Origin: Acidobacteria bacterium Ga0077551
Lineage (GTDB): Bacteria; Pseudomonadota; Alphaproteobacteria; Caulobacterales; Hyphomonadaceae
Length of the DNA stretch: 64,000 bases
Reading direction: 5' to 3'
NCBI GenBank assembly: GCA_001464545.1
Contig: LNFC01000019.1
Location: forward strand, 62,001-126,000
A program made the translations under genes and the position numbers. Positions within the stretch are counted from its first letter, which is position 1. Each line of letters begins with the position of its first letter. The notes under the pieces are model-generated. The model had not been told where the DNA came from. It did not search any database and worked only from the letters and a program-made list of their open reading frames with translations. Positions 7,751-15,031 of the stretch are shown in pieces.

Positions 7751-8341
7751 ATGACGCTCGGCCCACTCATCCTTGAGAATGCCCACGTGCGCCTGCGCCC
7801 CTTCGACGAGGCGAAGGACGCGCCGGAACTTTACGCGCTGAATGAGCGGGCGCCCGAGATTTTCAAGCTCTGGTCCCACTGGGCGCCGGGCGACTGGGTC
7901 ACCGAGTGGATCGAGGTGATCCGCAAGCGGACGATTGATGGCACGATGATCCCGTTTCTCGTGACGCGTCCTTCGGACGGCGCCTTCCTCGGCATCACCA
8001 GCTGGCTGGACCCCAGCGAGGCCAACAAGACTGTCGAGGTCGGCATGACCTGCTATGCCCCCGAGGCGCAGGGCACGGTGGTGAACCCCTCGTGCAAGCG
8101 CCTGTTGATGGGGCACGTCTTTGAAGAGTGGGGCGCCCGGCGCGTGCAGTACCAGGTGGACGAACGCAACATGCGCTCGCGCACCGCCGTGCTGAAACTC
8201 GGTGCCGTTCAGGAAGGCATTCTGCGCAACCACAAGATCGTGGGCAATGGCTTCCAGCGCAACACTGTCTTCTTCTCCATCCTCGACCGCGAATGGCCGG
8301 ACGTGAAGGCGAGGCTCGATGCGCGGATCGCGGCGGCATGA
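7751..8341 (+). CDS. GNAT acetyltransferase, RimJ/RimL type
   Basis: A 196-residue protein with the opening LILENAHVRLRPFDEAKDAPELY and the late NMRSRTAVLKLGAVQEGILRN typical of RimJ/RimL-type N-acetyltransferases (Acetyltransf_3). The region around EAQGTVVNPSCKRLLMGHVFEEWGA corresponds to the acetyl-CoA-binding segment, although the usual R/Q-x-x-G-x-G/A is not canonical. It transfers acetyl from acetyl-CoA to an amine; the substrate is unknown. Its TGA overlaps the ATG of the DUF4169 gene. Confidence 0.85.
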   Translation: MTLGPLILENAHVRLRPFDEAKDAPELYALNERAPEIFKLWSHWAPGDWVTEWIEVIRKRTIDGTMIPFLVTRPSDGAFLGITSWLDPSEANKTVEVGMTCYAPEAQGTVVNPSCKRLLMGHVFEEWGARRVQYQVDERNMRSRTAVLKLGAVQEGILRNHKIVGNGFQRNTVFFSILDREWPDVKARLDARIAAA

Positions 8342-8532
8342 CCACGCCGATCAATCTCAACAAGGCCCGCAAGGCGAAGGAAAAAGCGGACGCCGAACAA
8401 CGCGCGAAAGAGAACCGCGCCAAGTTCGGCCGCACGAAAGCCGAGAAGAAACTGGAGGCCGCGAAGGCCGAAAAGCAGGCCAAGCAGACCGAAGGCCATC
8501 GCCGCGAGAGGCCTGATCCAAAAGACGGTTAA
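8338..8532 (+). CDS. DUF4169 small basic protein
   Basis: A 64-residue, highly charged, Lys/Ala/Glu-rich protein beginning MTTPINLNKARKAKEKADAE and containing NRAKFGRTKAEKKLE. This matches the short DUF4169 family common in alphaproteobacteria. It is predicted to be a single long helix. The ATG overlaps the upstream TGA (ATGA), so expression is coupled to the acetyltransferase. Function unknown. Confidence 0.8.
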   Translation: MTTPINLNKARKAKEKADAEQRAKENRAKFGRTKAEKKLEAAKAEKQAKQTEGHRRERPDPKDG

Positions 8533-8603
8533 AAAAGCGTTGACAAGACGGCCCCCGCTTTGCACGTCATCGGCTGAGTTGTGTCAGCGTGGGAGTGCGG
8601 AAC

Positions 8604-8729
8604 TTGGCGAAGAACATTTTCCACAAAACCGTGTTCAGCGCCGTGGCCTTTGCGGCCGGCATCGTCTGGGGCATCGCCGCTGAAGCCAGCGCCGCCGGCC
8701 TTCCGCTCATCGGTGTGTTCCAGGGCTGA
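8604..8729 (+). CDS. Small membrane protein, 41 aa
   Basis: A short frame MAKNIFHKTVFSAVAFAAGI..., with one hydrophobic helix (about VFSAVAFAAGIVWGIAAEA) and the tail LPLIGVFQG. The TTG at 8604 is preferred because GGGAG at 8591-8595 lies eight bases upstream; a GTG at 8595 would add three residues. A TTGACA at 8540-8545 could be its -35 element. I do not recognise the family. Coding is plausible rather than proven. Confidence 0.5.
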   Translation: MAKNIFHKTVFSAVAFAAGIVWGIAAEASAAGLPLIGVFQG

Positions 8730-8739
8730 GCCCCGGTTT

Positions 8740-9759
8740 TCAGCTGCCGCCGGTATCCTTCGCCCGGTCGATCAGCGTGTTTTCGTAGCGGCCCTGATTG
8801 ACCCGCGTCAGCGCGTCGAAGATCGGCTTTGCGTCTTTGTCCTTCAGCAGCGGGATCTGTTTCGCGAGTTCCGCGGCATGCGCGTATTGTGAGTGCGCGG
8901 TCGCAAGGTCGCCCCGCGCTTCGGCGCAGGCGCCCGCGTTGTGCTGGATGCCCGGCGCGTTCGGATAGGCCTCTGCCAGCTCGACCCATTGTGCGCAGGC
9001 GCCGGTGAACTCGCCGCGCTTTGTGGCGCTCACAGCGGCGGCGAAGCGCGCGTCCCCGGCCTCCTCGCCGACCAGCGGCTTGGTGACGATCTCGGCGCGG
9101 AAGGTGGCCATGTAGGGCGCAATGTCGAACCGGAACTGGGCGACAGCGGCGGGCACGGCGTCCGCGATCATGCCATAGGGCGCTTCATAATTGCCGTAGG
9201 TCTCAAAGATCGTCGAACCGATGGTGCCCGTTGATTGGTTCGTATACGGATATTCGGCGACGTCATAGCAGTCTTCCCGCTCGGTCGTGCCGCCCTGGGC
9301 GGAGGTGAACACGGTGCGCCGCGCCGCGAGGTCGATCAGGCTGGCGGTGACCTGCACATCGACGATTTCCTTGGTGCACTCCATCTCGACGATCTTTTCG
9401 CGCTCGCAGTCGAACGGGCCGTCATATTCGGCGCAGCGGCGCTCCGTTTCGAGGCGGATCTCGCCGCGGTAGCTGGTCACCGCCACGCCGCCTTCATAGA
9501 CGCCCTGCGGCTGGTCGGCACTCAGCACCACGAACCAGGGGCGGCCTTCCAGCTCTGTGGACCGGATGAGGGCGTCAAACTCGCGCCCGGCAATATCGCC
9601 GGCAGGGCCATCGAACCGCCCGGCCGACACGTCGGTGTAATTGAGGGCTTCCGGGAAGTTCGGCGCGGCCCGGGCGGTATAGTCATAGCCCGGCGTGGCG
9701 CAGGCTGCGAGAAAGCCGGCCAAGACCAGAGCCAGAGCCGGAGCCAGAAAGCGCGTCAT
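8740..9759 (-). CDS. Uncharacterised lipoprotein, 339 aa, with C-terminal TPR-like helices
   Basis: The start at 9759 is chosen because it follows GGGG by six bases and gives a proper signal, MTRFLAPALALVLAGFLAAC, with lipobox LAAC; a GTG 12 bases upstream is less likely. Residues about 50-230 are a beta-rich domain containing several Cys (RRCAEYDGPFDCE, EMECTKE, REDCYD) that may form disulfides in the periplasm. The C-terminal 100 residues (GDARFAAAVSATKRGEFTGAC, then AGACAEARGDLATAHSQYAHA) resemble tetratricopeptide repeats. Function unknown; it is convergent with the small membrane gene. Confidence 0.75.
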   Translation of the reverse strand: MTRFLAPALALVLAGFLAACATPGYDYTARAAPNFPEALNYTDVSAGRFDGPAGDIAGREFDALIRSTELEGRPWFVVLSADQPQGVYEGGVAVTSYRGEIRLETERRCAEYDGPFDCEREKIVEMECTKEIVDVQVTASLIDLAARRTVFTSAQGGTTEREDCYDVAEYPYTNQSTGTIGSTIFETYGNYEAPYGMIADAVPAAVAQFRFDIAPYMATFRAEIVTKPLVGEEAGDARFAAAVSATKRGEFTGACAQWVELAEAYPNAPGIQHNAGACAEARGDLATAHSQYAHAAELAKQIPLLKDKDAKPIFDALTRVNQGRYENTLIDRAKDTGGS

Positions 9760-9874
9760 GTTTACCCCCACTGAAGCGTCTGGTTAGACGTGCCGACACT
9801 CCCGCGCGGCGTCAATGGTTGACGAAGCCCGCGCCGCGTCCCACTTCACGGCCAGCTTCCAAAAGGACACCCCG

Positions 9875-10981
9875 ATGACGCGCACCCTGTTCACCCCCTT
9901 CAAGCTCGGCAAACTCGAACTTCGCAACCGCGTCGTGATGGCGCCGATGACCCGCTCGCGCTCGCCGGGCGGCGTGCCGGGGGAGGATGTGGCGGATTAT
10001 TATGCCCGCCGGGCCGCCGCCGATGTCGGCCTGCTGGTCACCGAGGGCACGACCGTGCGCCGGGGCGGCTCGTCGAATGACCCGAATGTGCCGAACTTCT
10101 ACAAGGCTGACGCCCTGAAGGGCTGGGGCCGGGTGGTCGAGAAGGTGCATGCTGAGGGCGGCGCGATCGCCCCGCAGATCTGGCACCAGGGCATGGTGCG
10201 TAAGGCCGGCACCGGCCCCAATCCCGACGCGCCGACCGACAGCCCCTCGGGCCTGACCCATACCGGCAAGCAGGTGCTGCCCGAGCCGACCACCGCCGAA
10301 GTGGACGACATGGTGCTCGCCTTTGCCGATGCTGCGGCCGATGCCAAGCGCCTCGGCTTCGATACCTTGGAGATCCACGGCGCGCATGGCTACCTGATCG
10401 ACCAGTTCTTCTGGGACGCGATGAACAAGCGCTCCGACCGCTATGGCGGCGGGCTGACCGAGCGCGCCAGCTTTGGCGGCGACATCATCCGCGAGATCCG
10501 CAATAAGGTCGGCCCGGATTTCCCGATCATCCTGCGCTATTCGCAATGGAAGCAGCAGGACTATACCGCGCGCCTCGCGCCGACGCCGCAGGAGCTGGAA
10601 GCTTTCCTGAAGGTGTTCGTGGACGCCGGTGTCGACTGCCTGCACGTCTCGCAGCGCCGCTACTGGGAGCCGGAATTCCCGGAGATCGATGGGGCGAACG
10701 GCCTCAACGGCGCCGGATGGGCGAAGAAGCTCACCGGCCTGCCGACGATCACCGTCGGCTCGGTCGGCCTCAATGGCGACTTCGAGAAATCCTTCGCCGG
10801 GGAAGGCGCGCCGCAGCGCTCGCTGGATGACCTCGAAGTCCGCCTCGACAAGGGCGAGTTCGACCTCGTCGCCGTCGGCCGCGCCGTTCTGCAGGACCCG
10901 GAATGGGCGAAGAAGGTGAAAGAAGGCCGCTTCGCCGACCTGCGCGATTATGACGGCAAGGCGCTCGCGACGCTGTACTAG
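9875..10981 (+). CDS. NADH:flavin oxidoreductase, Old Yellow Enzyme family
   Basis: A 368-residue FMN enzyme starting MTRTLFTPFKLGKLELRNRV, with PMTRSRSPGG, the QIWHQG motif, and the EIHGAHGYLIDQFFWDAMNKRSDRYGG signature that identifies the OYE/NemA family. These enzymes reduce activated C=C bonds or nitro groups using NAD(P)H. AAGGAC is about seven bases before the chosen ATG; an upstream in-frame start would add 20 unrelated residues. A hairpin follows directly after the stop. Confidence 0.93.
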   Translation: MTRTLFTPFKLGKLELRNRVVMAPMTRSRSPGGVPGEDVADYYARRAAADVGLLVTEGTTVRRGGSSNDPNVPNFYKADALKGWGRVVEKVHAEGGAIAPQIWHQGMVRKAGTGPNPDAPTDSPSGLTHTGKQVLPEPTTAEVDDMVLAFADAAADAKRLGFDTLEIHGAHGYLIDQFFWDAMNKRSDRYGGGLTERASFGGDIIREIRNKVGPDFPIILRYSQWKQQDYTARLAPTPQELEAFLKVFVDAGVDCLHVSQRRYWEPEFPEIDGANGLNGAGWAKKLTGLPTITVGSVGLNGDFEKSFAGEGAPQRSLDDLEVRLDKGEFDLVAVGRAVLQDPEWAKKVKEGRFADLRDYDGKALATLY

Positions 10982-10992
10982 TCGATAGACCT

Positions 10993-11019
10993 ATCCGCCC
11001 GGTGAGCCGCCGGGCGGAT
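10993..11019. terminator. Hairpin after the OYE gene
   Basis: ATCCGCCCGG and CCGGGCGGAT form a ten-base perfect stem with a seven-base loop, 12 bases past the stop. No T-run follows, so it may be a weak or Rho-assisted terminator. The rest of 10982-11311 holds no gene, only the candidate Fur box described below. Confidence 0.6.
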
Positions 11020-11233
11020 GGGGATGACTGGAAATCGCCGGGAACGGTCATCGACTGCCCGGCGCCGAATGAGGGATCGTAGCAGGTCGCAGCCGGTGCA
11101 GGTCGGCGAGCGCCCGGCAGGCGAAGCCTGGAGCCCGATGTCTGTTGGTGACGGATCTCGTCGATTGGCTGCGCAGAGTCCGGGACGACGATATCGAAAA
11201 GGCTGTTGCTCGGCGGTATATCCGCCCTTGAGT

Positions 11234-11252
11234 GCGAATGCGAATGAATTGC
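11234..11252. promoter_or_regulatory. Candidate Fur box upstream of FecA-like receptor
   Basis: GCGAAT-GCGAAT-G-AATTGC has the 6-6-1-6 hexamer layout of the Fur box and lies 60 bases before the receptor start. Hexamers one and two are identical and the third is an approximate inverted copy. Iron repression of the receptor is inferred. Confidence 0.5.
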
Positions 11253-11311
11253 ACTTGCAACAGAATGAGGTCTTGGCTATCACTGCGCTCGCCTAAACGA
11301 AAGGAAAACCC

Positions 11312-13465
11312 ATGCGAGCGTCTCTGTATTTCATCCCTTCTGCTGCAGCGCTGTTGGTAGCGATGCCGGCGTTTGGCCAGGAAACGGCAGAGCCCGCCGA
11401 GAAGGTTGAAGCCACGGTGGTGGTGATCGGTGGCCGCGAGAACCTGCTCGCGATTTCCGGTTCCGGCGCGACCATCGAGGCGGAAGATCTAACCGCCGCC
11501 CGCGTGCTGACGGTCAATGAAGCCCTGCGCCAGGTTGCGGGCGTTTATCCCCGCGACGAAGAGGGCATCGGCCTGCGCCCCAACATCGGTGTGCGAGGCC
11601 TGTCGCCGACCCGGTCAAGCGAAGTCCTGCTCTTGGAAGACGGCCTGCCTCTCACCTATGCGCCGTATGGGGACAACGCTTCCTACTCCCATCCCCCGCT
11701 GCGCCGCTTCGAGCGGATCGAAGTGCTCAAAGGCGCAAGCCAGATCCGTTTCGGACCTCACACCGTGGGCGGCGTGGTGAACTACATCTCTCCGTCTGCG
11801 CCCGAAGAGTTCGAAGGTGACTTGCAGCTGGCAGGCGGCAATCGCGGCTATGTCGAGGCCAGCGGCTCCCTTGGCGGCTCTGCTGGCGGCTTTCGCCTGC
11901 TGGGGCATGCCGCCCATACCGAGTTCGAGGGCGTGCGCGACAATACCAGCCTGGACTTCAACGACTACCATCTACGAGTTGAGCGAACACTGACCCCGAA
12001 CCAGGAACTGACGGCGCGGGTTGGCTATTTCGCTGAGGACAGTCAGGTGACTTATTCGGGCCTGACAGAGGCCGAATATGCAGCTGATCCGCGCGGTAAT
12101 GTGTTTGCCAATGACACTTTCGACACCGAGCGGTTCACCGCTTCGGCGACGCATGCCTGGCAGATTGCCCCAGACGCGACGTTGACGACATCAGCCTATT
12201 CATTGTGGTTTGACCGCGACTGGTGGCGTCAATCTTCTAACTCCGGCCAGCGCCCGAATGATTCCAGCGATCCAGCCTGCGGTGGGCTCATCAATCTGAA
12301 CACGACCTGCGGCAATGAGGGCCGGTTGCGCGAGTATAATCAGTATGGGATCGAATCCCGCCTTGGCTGGAGCACGAGCCTGCTGGGTGCGCCGGCCGAT
12401 CTCGAGGCGGGCCTGCGTTACCACGAGGAGCGGCAGCGGCGGCTTCAGATCAATGCCGACACGCCGCTCGGGCGCACTCCTGGCACAGGCATCAACGGCG
12501 GCGTGCGGGAAAACAATACCCGGTATGCTTCGGCCATCTCCGGTTTTGTCACGGCGGGGATCGAGTTTGGGCCGCTGCGCATCAGTCCCGGTGTACGGAT
12601 CGAGTCGATCGAGTTCGAGCGAGTGAATGTTCAGACCGGCCAGTCCGGCACGACGGACCAGACCGAAATCATTCCAGGTCTCGGCTTCACCTACCTGCTG
12701 CGCGAAGATCTCGCGATCTATGGCGGGGTGCATCGTGGCTACTCGCCGCCGCGCGTCGAAGACATCATCACCAATGCTGGAGGAAGCGTTGATCTTGATC
12801 CGGAGGAAAGCGTGAACTGGGAAGCCGGTATCCGTGGAACGTTGCTTCCCGGTCTAGACATTGACGCTGGCCTGTTCCGTCTCGACTTCGAGAACCAGAT
12901 CGTGCCTGCATCCGTTGCAGGTGGTGTCGGAGCGACGCTCACCAGTGCAGGCAAAACTGAACATACTGGTCTTGAGGCGAGCCTGCGGGCCTCGCTTCGC
13001 GACATGAGCCTGATAACCGGTCCGAACGACATCTACTTCCGCACCGCCCTTACCTGGCTGGAAAGCGCCGAGTTCAAGGGCGCGCGCTTCTCCTCGGTAT
13101 CCGGCTTCAACACGGTTTCGGTGACCGGCAACCGTCTGCCCTATGCACCTGAGTTCATCGGCTCTTTCACCTTTGGCTATAAGCACGGCGACTGGCTGAA
13201 CGTGCAGGGCGAAGTTCAGCATACGGGCGAGATGTTCACGGACGATCTCAACACCGTAGCGCCCATTGCCAACGGTCAGCGCGGGCGGATCGACAGCGCC
13301 TCGGTCCTGAACATTGCGGTCAATGTCACGCCGGGCGGCGGCAACGTAACTTACTTCGTCACGGCCAAGAACGTCGCCGACGAACTCTACATCGTTGACC
13401 GGTCGCGCGGGATCATCCCGGGTGCTCCGCGACTCTGGCAGGCGGGCCTGGCGCTCGCCTTTTGA
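11312..13465 (+). CDS. FecA-like TonB-dependent outer-membrane receptor
   Basis: A 717-residue outer-membrane protein with signal peptide (cleavage near AMPAFGQE). The plug domain (about 45-160) shows VNEALRQVAGVYPRDEEG, NIGVRGLSPTRSSEVLLLEDGLP and IEVLKGASQIRFGPHTVGGVVNYISP, typical of the FecA (ferric citrate) and CirA lineage. The remaining residues form a 22-strand barrel ending in AGLALAF with a terminal Phe. It imports a ferric chelate using TonB energy. No sigma/anti-sigma pair is adjacent; a candidate Fur box lies upstream. The ligand cannot be read from sequence. Confidence 0.93.
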   Translation: MRASLYFIPSAAALLVAMPAFGQETAEPAEKVEATVVVIGGRENLLAISGSGATIEAEDLTAARVLTVNEALRQVAGVYPRDEEGIGLRPNIGVRGLSPTRSSEVLLLEDGLPLTYAPYGDNASYSHPPLRRFERIEVLKGASQIRFGPHTVGGVVNYISPSAPEEFEGDLQLAGGNRGYVEASGSLGGSAGGFRLLGHAAHTEFEGVRDNTSLDFNDYHLRVERTLTPNQELTARVGYFAEDSQVTYSGLTEAEYAADPRGNVFANDTFDTERFTASATHAWQIAPDATLTTSAYSLWFDRDWWRQSSNSGQRPNDSSDPACGGLINLNTTCGNEGRLREYNQYGIESRLGWSTSLLGAPADLEAGLRYHEERQRRLQINADTPLGRTPGTGINGGVRENNTRYASAISGFVTAGIEFGPLRISPGVRIESIEFERVNVQTGQSGTTDQTEIIPGLGFTYLLREDLAIYGGVHRGYSPPRVEDIITNAGGSVDLDPEESVNWEAGIRGTLLPGLDIDAGLFRLDFENQIVPASVAGGVGATLTSAGKTEHTGLEASLRASLRDMSLITGPNDIYFRTALTWLESAEFKGARFSSVSGFNTVSVTGNRLPYAPEFIGSFTFGYKHGDWLNVQGEVQHTGEMFTDDLNTVAPIANGQRGRIDSASVLNIAVNVTPGGGNVTYFVTAKNVADELYIVDRSRGIIPGAPRLWQAGLALAF

Positions 13466-13822
13466 GGTGATCACTATTCGGAGCCCTGCTTTGGAAAAAC
13501 GGCAGCGCCTTCGCCGGGTTCTCGGCGAGGGCGCATCTTTCTTGAGACCGCACCATCCGCAACACCAGTGACCTGAGCCCCTCGGGTCCCTCATTCAATC
13601 CGACAGTTTCGCCCTTTCCCAATCCTTCGTTCGAGGTGCGGCGAGAGCGTTGCGCGCAAGGCTCCTGACAAGCACGAGCGACCGGCTCGATTGGACCAAC
13701 AAAAGCCACTCGCGACTTCGTGGTTCGGGTCCCGGGGCGTTCAATCGTTTGCCCGATTTGATCCGCCGGGAGCGCGCCTGCGTATGATGTTTTGGGTGTT
13801 ACTGCTAACCGGATCCGAACTC
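13466..13822. other. Intergenic gap without recognisable genes
   Basis: No supported gene, terminator or repeat was found in this 357-bp gap between the receptor and the DUF3833 gene. Frames that cross it lack ribosome sites and coding character. Confidence 0.5.
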
Positions 13823-14362
13823 ATGAACAAATCCTCTATCGCCGCCGCCGCCGTGCTTGTCGCCACTACGGCCGCGACCGGCTGCGCGTCCAGCAGCACG
13901 CTCGAGCAGTTCGAGGCCGCGCCGCGCCAACTCGTACTGGAGGAGTATTTCGAAGGTGAGACGACGGCCTACGGCCTGTTCGAGGACCGGTTCGGCAAGG
14001 TGCGCCGCCAGTTCAAGGTGGACATCACGGGCGAGGTGGAGGGCAACCGTCTGACCCTGACCGAGAAGTTCGTCTATGATGACGGCGAGCGCGACACCCG
14101 CGTCTGGGAAATCGACATTCTCGGCAATGGCCAGTACCGGGGCACGGCGGGCGATGTGCCGGTGCCGGCGGTGGGGCAGGTGAGCGGCAATGCGTTCAAC
14201 TGGAAATACAAGGTCGACCTGAAGGTCGGCGAGAGCGTCTGGAATGTCGGCTTCAATGACTGGATGTTTCTGATGGACGACGGCGTGCTGATCAACCGCG
14301 CCTATGTCACCCGCTACGGCATCGAGATCGGCCAGGTCACGATCGCGTTCAACAAGAAGTAA
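13823..14362 (+). CDS. DUF3833 lipoprotein
   Basis: A 179-residue lipoprotein starting MNKSSIAAAAVLVATTAATGC, with the lipobox Cys about residue 21. The mature part shows the DUF3833 pattern: GLFEDRFGKVRRQF, LTLTEKFVYDDGERDTRVWEI, YRGTAGDV, NAFNWKYKVDL, NDWMFLMDDGVLINRAYVTRYG, and a final GQVTIAFNKK. The family is widespread in proteobacteria and has no established function; the fold is probably a lipocalin-like barrel. Start chosen at the lipoprotein signal; a much longer upstream extension is not supported. Confidence 0.9.
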   Translation: MNKSSIAAAAVLVATTAATGCASSSTLEQFEAAPRQLVLEEYFEGETTAYGLFEDRFGKVRRQFKVDITGEVEGNRLTLTEKFVYDDGERDTRVWEIDILGNGQYRGTAGDVPVPAVGQVSGNAFNWKYKVDLKVGESVWNVGFNDWMFLMDDGVLINRAYVTRYGIEIGQVTIAFNKK

Positions 14363-14365
14363 GCA

Positions 14366-14872
14366 TCAGTCGGCGGACTGTTCCCCGTCCCAATAGTCCA
14401 CGCCGCTTTCCATGCGGCCGGCGAACTTGAAGTGGCTGTTCCTTTCGCCGGATTTGCGGGTGCTGGCCTGGAACTTTCCGCTATCGGGATACTCGCAGAT
14501 TTCGGTGTCGGCCTGCGTCGAGATGCTGAGATATTTCAGCGGCCCCGTGCCGGTGTTCGTCAGCTTGTGCGCATATTCCGGTCCGCCGCGCGGCGCGCCG
14601 AGCACGTCGCCGGCCTTGACGGGGTAGCTGTCCGGCCCGAACCGGTAGACGCCTTCGCCTTCGAGGATGACGAACATCTCCTCCTCCACATGGTGGACGT
14701 GGAAGGGGCAGCCGGATTTTCCGGGTGGCACTTCGCTGTAGACTGCACCCAGCTGCGTCAGGCCGATGCGCTCGGCGATGCCGGCATCGGCGGACTGGTA
14801 GGCGCTGCCGCGTTCGAAGGGGGTGAGTTCGAGCTCGGGCACGCGGGCGACGGGATTGAGTTTCTCGGTCAT
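14366..14872 (-). CDS. Cupin-domain protein
   Basis: A 168-residue single-domain cupin. Motif 1 appears as GKSGCPFHVHHVEEEMFVILEGEGVYRFG and motif 2 as GDVLGAPRGGPEYAHKLTNTG, giving metal ligands His-x-His, Glu and a second-motif His. Such proteins serve as sugar isomerases, dioxygenases or sensors; nothing here fixes the substrate. AAGGAGG lies 13 bases upstream of the ATG, which is a little far. It is divergent from the helicase gene and convergent with DUF3833. Confidence 0.85.
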   Translation of the reverse strand: MTEKLNPVARVPELELTPFERGSAYQSADAGIAERIGLTQLGAVYSEVPPGKSGCPFHVHHVEEEMFVILEGEGVYRFGPDSYPVKAGDVLGAPRGGPEYAHKLTNTGTGPLKYLSISTQADTEICEYPDSGKFQASTRKSGERNSHFKFAGRMESGVDYWDGEQSAD

Positions 14873-15031
14873 GTTTTCGCGTAGGCCTCCTTGAGCCGTT
14901 TCATCTGGTCGCCGTATCGCGCGGGCCTTCATGGCGTCCTCCCAGCGGAGCGGCCAATATGCCGGAGGGCCTTGCCGGTTCCAAGCAGGTAGGGGGTAAC
15001 GCGCTCCGAAGGCGGCTGCTATACGTTCCCG

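Noticed and set aside
8529..8543. A second CtrA-type box before the small membrane protein (TTAA-N7-TTGA)
   Set aside because: It has one mismatch in the core and overlaps a possible TTGACA element; too weak to claim.
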